Shown one piece after another: positions 34,828 through 43,800 of a stretch of 64,000 nucleotides of DNA (its first letter is position 1; every line of letters begins with the position of its first letter). The translations under genes and the position numbers were made by a program. This DNA comes from Dyella kyungheensis (GTDB lineage Bacteria; Pseudomonadota; Gammaproteobacteria; Xanthomonadales; Rhodanobacteraceae), in assembly GCF_016905005.1 (NCBI RefSeq), contig NZ_JADIKC010000011.1, positions 36,931-100,930 of the forward strand, in the 5' to 3' direction. The notes beneath the pieces were generated by a model that worked only from the letters and a program-made list of their open reading frames with translations, had not been told where the DNA came from and searched no databases.

Positions 34828-36621
34828 ATGCGTTACCTGATCTTTGCATGCCTGCTATGCCTTTCGTGGATGGCGCGCCCCGTCCAGGCCGCCGACGTCG
34901 CCTGGTGGAACGACGACTGGACCTATCGAAAGCCGATCACCATCGACACCACGCCCAAGGGTGCCAGCATGACGCCGGCCACCGGCCGCGTACCGCTGTT
35001 GATACGCCTGCACTCGGGCAACTTCCAGTTCGACGGCGTGGCGAAGAACGGCGCCGACCTGCGTTTCATCGCCGCCGATGGCAAGACGCCGCTGAACTAC
35101 GAAGTGGAAACGTTCGATCCCGTGATGGGCGTCGGCCAGGTCTGGGTGGACAGCGCCGACTTGCCCACGAACGGCCAGCAGACCATCTGGATGTACTACG
35201 GCAACAGCAAGGCGCCGGTGCAGAGCAGCGGCGCGGCAACGTTCGATGCCGACTACACGGCGGTCTATCACTTCGATGAAGGTGCCGGCACGCCGCCCAA
35301 GGACGCCACGGCCTATGCCAACAACGCGCCGAAGGGTGCGGTGCGCACGGTCGACGGCGGCGTGGTCGGCCGCGCGGCGCGATTCGACGGAAGCACGCCG
35401 GTCGAAGTGCCGGCGAGCACGTCGCTCAACACCACCGACGGCAGCGGCTTCACTTTCAGCACCTGGATCAAGCTCGATGCGGTTCCCACGGCGCCCACGG
35501 CGATCTATGTGCGCCGCCAGGAAGGCCGCGCGCTGGTCATCGGACTGGCCGATGGTGCGCCGTTCGTCGAAGTGGACGGCGAGCAATCGCAGCGCTCGCC
35601 CGCCGGTGAGCCGCTGAAGGCGGGCCAGTGGACGCATCTTGCGGTGACCGGCGAAGCGGGCCATGTCCGCCTCTACGTCAACGGCCGCGCTTACGGTGAA
35701 GTGGCGGCATCGATGCCTGCGTTCAGCACGGCCGCTACGCTGGGTGGCGATACGGCAGTCGCCGGATCGGCGCTCGCCAACCTTACCGGCGAACTGGACG
35801 AATTGCGCCTATCGCGGGTGGCGCGTCCCGCTGCGCTGATCGCCATGGATGCCGCCTCCCAGGGCGCCGAGTCGCGCCTGCTGCAGTACGGCGAAGACGA
35901 GAAGAAGTCCGGCTTCGGCTTCGGCTACTTCGGCATCATCGTGAAATCGGTGACGGTCGACGCGTGGGTGGTCATCGCGATCCTGCTGGTGATGGCGCTG
36001 GTTTCCTGGGTGGTGATGTGGAACAAGGGGCGCTATGTCAGCAGCGTCACCAATGCCAACGATCGCTTCATCGATCGCTTCCGCAGCCTGGGCAGCGACC
36101 TGTTGGGCATGTCCGACGGACAGAACTTGGCGAACGAATTTTCCGACTCCTCGCTGTATCGCCTGTATGAAGTGGGCAAGAAGGAAGTGTGGCGCCGCCG
36201 CGACAGCCACGGGCGCGTGGTGATCGCCAGCGAGTCGATCGAAGCGATCCGCGCCGTGATGGACTCCACCCTGGTGCGCGAAAACCAGAAGCTGTCGCGC
36301 TCCATGGTGATGCTCACCATCGCGATCTCCGGCGGTCCGTTCCTTGGCCTGCTCGGCACCGTGGTCGGCGTGATGATCACCTTCGCCGCCATTGCCGCGG
36401 CGGGCGACGTCAACATCAACGCCATCGCGCCCGGTATCTCCGCTGCGTTGCTCGCGACCGTGGCCGGCCTGTTCGTCGCCATTCCCGCGCTGTTTGGCTA
36501 CAACTACCTGTTGACCCGCAACAAGGCGGTGACGGCGAACATGCAGGTGTTCGTCGACGAATTCGTCACGCGCCTCGCCGAGCTCCATCGGGATATCGAC
36601 CAGACCACGGTCACCGCCTGA
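34828..36621 (+). CDS. DUF2341-LamG-ExbB fusion protein (MotA/TolQ/ExbB proton channel)
   Basis: The 597-residue protein has a signal peptide (cut after VQAA, 21). A DUF2341-like domain covers about 50-135 (VPLLIRLHSGNFQFDG), and a LamG/concanavalin-like domain about 145-335 (AVYHFDEGAG, FTFSTWIKLD, GQWTHLAVTG). A first membrane helix lies at 378-398 and an ExbB core at about 470-590 with two further helices (SGGPFLGLLGTVVGVMITFAAI and AALLATVAGLFVAIPALFGY). ExbB normally forms the pentameric motor with ExbD and TonB. Here about 350 residues with a sugar-binding-type fold are displayed in the periplasm. ATG 34828 follows AAGGGTGG and gives a signal peptide; the frame is open from 34765. Confidence 0.88.
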   Translation: MRYLIFACLLCLSWMARPVQAADVAWWNDDWTYRKPITIDTTPKGASMTPATGRVPLLIRLHSGNFQFDGVAKNGADLRFIAADGKTPLNYEVETFDPVMGVGQVWVDSADLPTNGQQTIWMYYGNSKAPVQSSGAATFDADYTAVYHFDEGAGTPPKDATAYANNAPKGAVRTVDGGVVGRAARFDGSTPVEVPASTSLNTTDGSGFTFSTWIKLDAVPTAPTAIYVRRQEGRALVIGLADGAPFVEVDGEQSQRSPAGEPLKAGQWTHLAVTGEAGHVRLYVNGRAYGEVAASMPAFSTAATLGGDTAVAGSALANLTGELDELRLSRVARPAALIAMDAASQGAESRLLQYGEDEKKSGFGFGYFGIIVKSVTVDAWVVIAILLVMALVSWVVMWNKGRYVSSVTNANDRFIDRFRSLGSDLLGMSDGQNLANEFSDSSLYRLYEVGKKEVWRRRDSHGRVVIASESIEAIRAVMDSTLVRENQKLSRSMVMLTIAISGGPFLGLLGTVVGVMITFAAIAAAGDVNINAIAPGISAALLATVAGLFVAIPALFGYNYLLTRNKAVTANMQVFVDEFVTRLAELHRDIDQTTVTA

Positions 36622-36631
36622 GGAGCATGCC

Positions 36632-37036
36632 ATGCAGGTTCAAGACGACGACAAGCCGTACGACGACATCAACATCACGCCGATGCTCGACCTGGCGTAC
36701 GTGTTGCTGGTGATCTTCATCATCATGACCACGGCCTCGGTGCAGGGCGTGAAGGTGAACCTGCCCAAGGCCAGCACGTCGGTCAGCCTGGCCAAGCCGC
36801 AGACCAAGGCGATCACGGTGTCCGATAGCGGGCAGATCTTCCTCGATGCGTTTCCGGTGAGCCTGAGCGAACTGGAGCAGCGCCTGCGCACGCAGAAAGC
36901 GGTGACGCCCGATTTCCCGGTGATCGTGAAGGGCGACTCCAATGTGCAGTACCAGAAGGTGGTCGACATTCTCGACCTCCTGCGCCGCCTGGATCTTTCG
37001 CAGGTCGGCCTGGTCACCGGCAAGCAGCAAGGCTGA
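36632..37036 (+). CDS. exbD: ExbD/TolR-family biopolymer transport protein
   Basis: The 134-residue protein has one membrane helix with the essential Asp20 (ITPMLDLAYVLLVIFIIM) and a periplasmic tail with the family blocks LPKAS and VIVKGDSNVQY near the end. It forms the proton-conducting motor with the ExbB fusion. The gene starts 10 nt after the exbB stop with GAGGAG as ribosome site. The next gene is tonB, so the energising complex is complete and dedicated to this locus. Confidence 0.92.
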   Translation: MQVQDDDKPYDDINITPMLDLAYVLLVIFIIMTTASVQGVKVNLPKASTSVSLAKPQTKAITVSDSGQIFLDAFPVSLSELEQRLRTQKAVTPDFPVIVKGDSNVQYQKVVDILDLLRRLDLSQVGLVTGKQQG

Positions 37037-37053
37037 CGGTGCGAGGGCCAGCC

Positions 37054-37728
37054 ATGAACGCACCGGCACCAAGCAATGGCGGATGGAAACGCTGGCGTGG
37101 ACGCATCGTCGTCGCCGCTGTCGTGATCGTGGCCGGACTTTTGATTTGGCAACTGGCAGGGCATCAGGTGGGCGTGCGCCGCTCGGCGCCGCGCATCGCC
37201 ACCATCACGCCGTTGCCACCACCGCCACCGCCGCCGAAAGAGAAGCCTCCCGAGCCGAAAAAGGTGGAAGAGACCAAACAGGAATTGCCCAAGCTCAACG
37301 AGCCGATGAAACCCGTCGATGCACCCAAGCAGGCGCCGGATCTGGCCAAGCAGGTCACCATCAATGGCCCTGCCCAGGCCGGCAACGACTCGTTCAACAT
37401 CGGTGCGGGCGACGGCGGCGGCATGGTCGGCAGCGGCGGCGGCAACGGTGTCGGCGGCGCTTCCTACGAGCAATACCTGGGCTACGCGCTGCAGCAGGCG
37501 ATCGAGCGCGACGACCGTACGCGCCGGCTCGCCTTCGACGTAAAGGCCAGCCTGTGGATCGAGCCGGACGGCCGCGTGTCGCGCATCGAACTGATCACGC
37601 CCAGCGGCTCGTCCACCACCGATCGCGCGCTGATCGACGTGCTGCAGGGCCTGCATGTCGATACGCCGCCGCCACCCACCATGCGCATGCCGATACGCGC
37701 CGCCATCCGCGGACGCCGACCGGTATGA
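37054..37728 (+). CDS. tonB: TonB-family energy transducer
   Basis: The 224-residue protein has a single N-terminal membrane helix (17-37), the Pro/Lys/Glu-rich spacer (LPPPPPPPKEKPPEPKKVEE, 54-73), a Gly-rich hinge at 119-135 and a C-terminal domain at about 138-224 with WIEPDGRVSRIELI. The C-terminal domain resembles that of the STN-fusion protein. It should carry motor energy to an outer-membrane partner; candidates nearby are the TpsB transporter and the porin, neither of which has a known TonB box. ATG 37054 follows GAGGG; a GTG at 37039 is possible. Confidence 0.88.
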   Translation: MNAPAPSNGGWKRWRGRIVVAAVVIVAGLLIWQLAGHQVGVRRSAPRIATITPLPPPPPPPKEKPPEPKKVEETKQELPKLNEPMKPVDAPKQAPDLAKQVTINGPAQAGNDSFNIGAGDGGGMVGSGGGNGVGGASYEQYLGYALQQAIERDDRTRRLAFDVKASLWIEPDGRVSRIELITPSGSSTTDRALIDVLQGLHVDTPPPPTMRMPIRAAIRGRRPV

Positions 37729-37789
37729 ACACCCCGTCTTTGTTCTTCCCTTGCTTGCCGCAGGGCAACACCACGCATTGGAGAAAGTC

Positions 37790-39553
37790 ATGAGTTCCAG
37801 GAATGCTCAGCGCGCAGGCGCGCGCTTCAAGCGCCGTGCACTGTGCGCCAGCATCGCCACGCTGCTGGCAGTCACCTCTCTGTCCACGCTGGCGCAGGAT
37901 GCCGCACCGTCGCCCAACGCCACTATCAACCTGATCCGGCTGATGGTGAAGAAGGGTCTGATCAGCCAGTCCGACGCCGACGGCCTGATTTCGCAGGCGA
38001 ATGCGGAAGCGGTGCAGGCGCAACGCACGGCGGCCACGGCGCAGGCAGCGAAACCGCCGGTCGATGGCGCGCAACCCGGCGACGTGCGGGTCACCTATGT
38101 GCCGCAGAGCGTGCGCAACGAGATCCGCGAGCAGGTCAAGCAGGAAGTGGTCGCGCAGGCCAAGAGCGAGCACTGGGCCACGCCCAATGCGTTGCCGGAA
38201 TGGCTGGACCGCATCAGCTGGTCGGGCGATATCCGCGTGCGCGACGAGTCGTGGCTGTACAGCCGCAGCAACTCGCCGTACTTCATCGACTACGCGACGC
38301 TCAATCGCAACGGTCCGTTCGACATCAACCAGATCGCCCAGGGCGTCAACCCGCCGCTGCTCAATTCGCAGCAGAACCGCATGTCGATCCTGGACATGCA
38401 GGCGCATCTGGCGATGACGGCCAAGGTGGCCGACACCGTGACGGCGGGCGTGCGTATCGGCACCGGCAACGACAACAGCCCGGTCTCGACCACGCAGGCC
38501 CTGGGCGGCGGCCTGGTCAAGAAGGACCTCTGGCTGGATCGCGCATGGATCCAGTGGCAGCCGTACAGCTGGGGCTCGCTCACCGCCGGCCGCATGGCCA
38601 ATCCGTTCTTCGCCACCGACCTGATCTACTCGCCGGAACTCAACTTCGACGGCGTCGCCGGCAAGTTCAACGTGCCGATCGACGGCGACTTCGAGAGCTT
38701 CGCCACCGCCGGCTTGTTTCCGATCCAGTACACCGGCAACAACAGCCCGACGCAGGCGTTCGGTTACGACAAGAACCACTCGGACAACCGCTGGCTGTCG
38801 GCCCTGCAGCTGGGCGCGACCTGGCATATCGACGAGGACATGAAGTGGAGCGCCGCGGTGGCGTACTACTTCTTCGAGGGCATGCGCGGCAAGCTGTCCG
38901 AACCGTGCCCCATCTACACCGGCATCAACTACTGCAGCACGGACGACGACGCGCCCGCCTACATGCTCAAGGGCAACACGCTATTCCTGTTGCGCGACAT
39001 CGTGCCCGACCCGGCCTCGCCGAGTAATTACGCGCAGCCGCAGTTCGTCGGCCTGTCGTACGACTACCACCTGGCCAACGTCACCTCCACCTTCGACTTC
39101 AAGATCGGGCAGACGCCGGCACGCATCCAGGCCGACTACGTGCGCAACATGGCCTATCACGCCAAGGATGCGCTGACCCGTTACGCCAATGGCCTCGGTA
39201 CGCCGGTGAACAACTACGAAAGCGGTACCACGGCGACGGAGACCGGCCCGTACAAGAGCGGCCCGGTGGGCTGGCTGGTGCGCGGCATCCTGGGCAATCC
39301 CAACCCGATGGCCGCGAACGATTGGAACGTCACCTTCGGCTACAAGTATCTGCAGCCGGACGCCGTGCTCGATGGACTGACCGATGTGAACTTCCACCTC
39401 GGCGGTACCAACGCCAAGGGCTTCATCTTCACGGCGGACTACGGCATTGCCACGCGCACCTGGCTGTCGGCGCGCTACTTCAATGCCAAGCAGGTGTACG
39501 GGCCGCCGCTGTCGATCGACGTGGTGCAGCTCGAGATCAACACCAAGTTCTGA
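37790..39553 (+). CDS. Putative outer-membrane porin (PF16930-like)
   Basis: The 587-residue protein has a signal peptide (cut after TLAQD near 36). A short helical stretch follows with a coiled-coil tendency (NLIRLMVKKGLISQSDADGLISQANAEAVQAQ), then a large beta-barrel that starts with WSGDIRVRDESWLY and ends with VVQLEINTKF, a terminal Phe. The helical N-terminal segment before the barrel recalls trimeric porins that hold the cell wall. Substrate is unknown. It starts 61 bp after tonB with GGAGAAAG upstream and is followed within 12 bp by the coiled-coil protein, so it is part of the same operon. Confidence 0.75.
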   Translation: MSSRNAQRAGARFKRRALCASIATLLAVTSLSTLAQDAAPSPNATINLIRLMVKKGLISQSDADGLISQANAEAVQAQRTAATAQAAKPPVDGAQPGDVRVTYVPQSVRNEIREQVKQEVVAQAKSEHWATPNALPEWLDRISWSGDIRVRDESWLYSRSNSPYFIDYATLNRNGPFDINQIAQGVNPPLLNSQQNRMSILDMQAHLAMTAKVADTVTAGVRIGTGNDNSPVSTTQALGGGLVKKDLWLDRAWIQWQPYSWGSLTAGRMANPFFATDLIYSPELNFDGVAGKFNVPIDGDFESFATAGLFPIQYTGNNSPTQAFGYDKNHSDNRWLSALQLGATWHIDEDMKWSAAVAYYFFEGMRGKLSEPCPIYTGINYCSTDDDAPAYMLKGNTLFLLRDIVPDPASPSNYAQPQFVGLSYDYHLANVTSTFDFKIGQTPARIQADYVRNMAYHAKDALTRYANGLGTPVNNYESGTTATETGPYKSGPVGWLVRGILGNPNPMAANDWNVTFGYKYLQPDAVLDGLTDVNFHLGGTNAKGFIFTADYGIATRTWLSARYFNAKQVYGPPLSIDVVQLEINTKF

Positions 39554-39564
39554 GGAGGTTGCCC

Positions 39565-40188
39565 ATGAAAGCCAAGTCACGTATCGCCCTGTTGCTCGTG
39601 TTGCTCGGGCTGGCGGGTTCGCTGCACGCGCAGACGCTGGAAGAACAGTTGCGCAGCCAGCTGCGTGATGCGCGCAGCCAGCTGCAGGATCTGCAGAACG
39701 ACCAGGCCAGCTGGCAGGCCCAGAAGGCCTCGGCGGAGAGCGAGCGCGACCAGGCCCGCAAGGCGCTGGAACAGGCGCAGGCCGAGCTGGCTGGCTACAA
39801 ATCCGGCGCGGCCGGCGACGGCGCGGCGTTGAAAAGCGAGCGCGATGCGCGGCAGCGTGCGGAAGAGGGGATGCAGCAGAACCGCAAGGCGGTCGCGGAG
39901 AACGCATCGCGCCTGCAGGATCAGCAGGCGCGCAACACGATGCTGACGACGCAGCTGGACGCGGCCCATAAGGAACTGGCTACCTGCACGGCACGCAACG
40001 AGGCGCTGTACACGATCGGCAACGAAGTGGTCGATGCCTATGCGCATGTCGACATGGGCACCATAGTGGCGTCCCGCCAACCGTTCGCCGCGTCAGCTCG
40101 GGTGAAGTTGGAGAACGCGGCGCAAGGGTACGGCGACCGCCTTTACGAGCAACGCTATCGGCCCGCCGCAGGAGCGGCGCAGCCGTGA
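39565..40188 (+). CDS. Periplasmic coiled-coil protein of unknown function
   Basis: I do not recognise a named family. The 207-residue product has a signal peptide (cut after LHAQT, 23). A long coiled coil at about 24-150 is rich in Gln, Glu, Ala and Arg (LEEQLRSQLRDARSQLQDL and later LKSERDARQRAEEGM). The tail is globular with one Cys. The perfect GAGGAGG before ATG 39565 suggests strong translation. It lies between the porin and a small protein whose GTG start overlaps its stop. A scaffold or adaptor role beside the TPS machinery is inference. Confidence 0.65.
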   Translation: MKAKSRIALLLVLLGLAGSLHAQTLEEQLRSQLRDARSQLQDLQNDQASWQAQKASAESERDQARKALEQAQAELAGYKSGAAGDGAALKSERDARQRAEEGMQQNRKAVAENASRLQDQQARNTMLTTQLDAAHKELATCTARNEALYTIGNEVVDAYAHVDMGTIVASRQPFAASARVKLENAAQGYGDRLYEQRYRPAAGAAQP

Positions 40189-40595
40189 AGGCATCGTGCG
40201 CAGGCGTGCGAAAGCCGCCGGGCGGACCGTGGTTCATCGTGTTTATCGGGGTTCTGGCGACCGCATGCGCCGGACAGGTGACGGCGGCGGAAACGCCGCC
40301 GTCGTCTTCATCGGTCGCCTCGCCCAGCTGCGTGGACGTGAGCATCAACCAGCATGCCGTACTGGCGTTCGACTGTCTCAGCCGCGCACTGGCCACGGGC
40401 TCGCAACAGCCCGTAGCGCCGCAGCCGGCGCTGGATGCGGTGGCGAACGAGCCGTCGAACCGGCAGGTGGGTCAGTACAACTTTTCCGCGCTGAGCCATC
40501 GCATGGGCTCCAACCTCGGCAAATCGGTGTATCCGCAACGTCCGCCGGTCGCGGCTCCCGCACCACCCGCCGTACAACTGGGCCCGGGGCATTGA
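40185..40595 (+). CDS. Small envelope protein of unknown function
   Basis: The 136-residue product is not a recognised family. It has a hydrophobic N-terminal stretch (WFIVFIGVLATACAG) that could be a signal peptide; ATAC is only a poor lipobox, so a lipoprotein is uncertain. The rest is Pro/Ala/Ser-rich and probably disordered, with two Cys (SCVDVS and FDCLS). The start is a GTG that overlaps the stop of the coiled-coil gene by 4 nt (GTGA), which is the main support for it being real. It is the last gene before the tpsA promoter. Confidence 0.55.
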   Translation: MKASCAGVRKPPGGPWFIVFIGVLATACAGQVTAAETPPSSSSVASPSCVDVSINQHAVLAFDCLSRALATGSQQPVAPQPALDAVANEPSNRQVGQYNFSALSHRMGSNLGKSVYPQRPPVAAPAPPAVQLGPGH

Positions 40596-40687
40596 ATGCG
40601 CGCACATGACAGCCGATGTGACGGCTTGGTGTCGATGCGGATGTCCATCACAGGCCGCGTGCGCGCTCATGAAGTTTTGGTGACAAC

Positions 40688-40718
40688 GGTTCAGTCCCGC
40701 TCTATCGGGGACGTCTTT
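40688..40718 (+). promoter_or_regulatory. ECF-type promoter 2, before tpsA
   Basis: GGTTCAG (40688-40694) and CGTCTTT (40712-40718) are separated by 17 nt, as in promoter 1. Upstream CATGAA, TTTT and GTGAC are also shared. It predicts a leader of about 105 nt before GTG 40828. Confidence 0.7.
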
Positions 40719-40827
40719 ACTTCCGACATGCGGCGTATTTGAGCGGGGCTTCCCGAGAGGGAAGAGAGTCTCGTCGCGTCAGACACGCGAACGCCAGCAG
40801 CCATGCATCGACAAGGATAAGGTTCTC

Positions 40828-43800
40828 GTGAGCAAGCCGGTCAGGTCGCAACAAGATTCCACCCCATCGTCGCGCGCCATACCTGGCCGACGCCCCCTGG
40901 CGCAGTGGATCGCCGCCGCACTGGCGATGAGCGCCATGCACGCTCACGCCGGCGGACCGCCGCTGAGCCAGGCCTGGCTCGCCGGCCAGCGCAACACCAA
41001 TGCAGCGCCCAGCCCCAGCGCCGGAACGCCAGGCAGTGGCCTGCCGGATACCAGCGGCCTGGCCGCCCAGACGTCGGGCCAATTGCTGCAGCAACGCGTG
41101 GTGCAGCAGTCCATCGCCAATCTCAACAACGCCGCCGCTGCCGTGGCTGCGCAGATGAACGCGCAGCAGGCCGCCCAGCTGGCCGCGCAGTCGCTGACCT
41201 CGCCGGTGCCCGACGGCATCACCGCGGGTGGCCTGCAGGTGGCGGCCGGCGTCTCCGGCAATCCGCTGCTCTGGCAGAACGCCAGCGCGCCGACGCAAAG
41301 CGTGGCCGCGGGCAAGACCACGGTGCAAGTGAAGCAGACGGCCCAGAAGGCCATCCTCACCTGGGACAGCTTCAACATCGGCCGCAACACCACGCTGTAC
41401 TTCAACCAGAGCGGCGGCACGCAGTCGGACGGCAGCAACAACTGGATCGCGCTCAACCGCATCACCGATCCCAGCGGCAGGCCCAGCCAGATCTTCGGCC
41501 AGATCAAGGCCGAGGGCACGGTGTACCTGCTCAACCGCAACGGCATTCTGTTCGGTGCGGGGAGTCAGGTGAATACGGGGTCGTTGCTGGCCAGTTCGTT
41601 GAACCTGTTCAGCAGCGATGTGACGGCAAGCAATGCGGCGTTTCTCAGCGGGGGCATTGGAGCACAGTCGGCGGCGCAGGGATTTCTGTTCGACGGCAAC
41701 TTCAGCGATGGCCGCAACCATGACGTGGTGATCGAGAAGGGGGCTTCGATCACGACCGGCAAGCAGGGTTTTGCGCTGATCGCCGCACCTAACGTGTCCA
41801 ATGCCGGCTCGATCGTCGCGGATGACGGCCGGGCGATTCTTGCGGCTGGAACCCAGTTCGCCAATCTCGCCGGCGGCGCGCAAACGGCCGAGTTGCAACT
41901 GCTCAATATGGGCGGAGGCTCGGCGGCAAACCACATTCCCGGCACGGTCACGAATACCGGTGTAGTTCAATCCCGGCGCGGGGGAATCCAGCTACTCGGC
42001 TACAACGTCAATCAAGACGGCGTGGTGCTTGCGTCCACGAGCATCAGCTATCCGGGCAGCATCGAACTGACCGCGGCCGATATCGGTGGCGGGAGCCTCG
42101 CGGCGGGAGTCAGCTACGTTCTTCACGGTGCGCTGGTACTTGGGGCGGGATCGGTCACGGCGATTCTTCCGGAGAAGGATGGCAGCACGACATCGTCGAC
42201 CGCGGCTGCGGACGCGGCCTTCCAGCGTAGCAGCCTGAGTTTGACGGGAAATACCGTCACGCTGCAGTCGGGATCATTGCTGGAAGCGCCCAGCGCCAAT
42301 CTGTCCGTCACGGCGGTTGTCGACGACAAAGACAGCCGGGCCACGTCCGGTCGCATCTATGTCGATGACGGTGCGGTGGTGGACGTTTCTGGCCTGGCCA
42401 ACGTCACCTTGCCCATGTCCGCGTTGCTGGTGAGCGTGCCCCGCATCGGCCAGAACGAACTGGCGGACTCGCCGCTGCTGCGGAACAGCTTCCTCTATAC
42501 GCAGAAGAACGTGCTGGTCGACAGCACGCAGAGCGGCACGCGCGCCGACGGTCTGGACTGGGTCGGCAGTCCGATCCTCAACGTGGCCGGCTACGTGCAG
42601 AACGTGCCGCGCGACATCCTGCAGATGATGACCAAGGGCGGCAACGTCTCGCTCAGCGGCTCCGAAGTGATCGTGCGCAGCGGTGCACAGCTCAACCTCG
42701 ATGGCGGCTACTTGTCGTATCAGGCCGGCTGGGTGAATACGCCCAACCTGCTCGGCGCGAACGGCCGCATCTATAGCCTTGCGGGCGCCGATCCCGACAT
42801 GGATTACGTGGGCTTCGCCGGCAACTTCGCGGTGGATCATGCGCGCTGGGGCATCACCGAGAACTACAACAGCCCGTTGCTTTCGGGCGTAGGACGCTGG
42901 GATCCGGGTTTTGTGCAGGGTGCCGATGCCGGCAGCCTCACTGTCAACGCGGGCAATGCCCTGGTCATGGACGGCCAGATCACCGCTCAGTCGTTCGCGG
43001 GACGCGACCAGGTGGGGCAGGGCAAGCAGCCCAATGGCGGCACCTTCGCTCTCGATGCCACGGGGGCGTCGTACTACCAGCGCACCAACTACGCCAACGG
43101 CATCTCGCTGCAACAGTCGACGCTGACCCTTGAAGATCAGGTGCCCGACTTCGACGCGGACACGCCCTGGGAGACGGTCTACGCGACGCAGCCGGCAGAT
43201 GTCTCCGGCAGCGCCGACTTGCGTTACTGGCTACCCGTCTCCGCCGACATGATCCGCGATGCCGGCTTCAGCAGCGTGAGTCTTACGAATCAATCGTCCA
43301 ACACGAGTGGACAGATCGTGGAGCAGGCGGGTACCCAACTGGGCGTCAGGCCTGGTGGCAGCATTTCGCTGACGGGCTCGCATATCGACATATGGGGCGC
43401 GTTGAGTGCGCCGGCGGGCAGCATATCGATAACGAGCAGCGGGCCGGCGCTGGCAACGGCCAGTGCCACTTTGAGCGTCCAGGATGACGCCCCGCGCGAC
43501 GCCAACATCACCATCGGATCTGGCGCCACGTTGAGCACGCGCGGCCTGTGGGTGAACGACAGCGGTCTTGCGGCCGACAATATGGTCGGCGATCGCTACG
43601 TGAATGGCGGCACGATCTCGCTGTCCACGCAGGAGGCGGCCGATTCGAACGATGCGAGCGACGTCACGGGATCCATCATTCTCCAATCGGGCAGCACGCT
43701 CGATGTGTCCGGTGGCGGTTACGTCTCACCGAACCGGCAGGTGGAATTGAGCCAAGGCGTTCCGGTGGGGCACGGCGGCGATATCGCATTGACGACCTAC

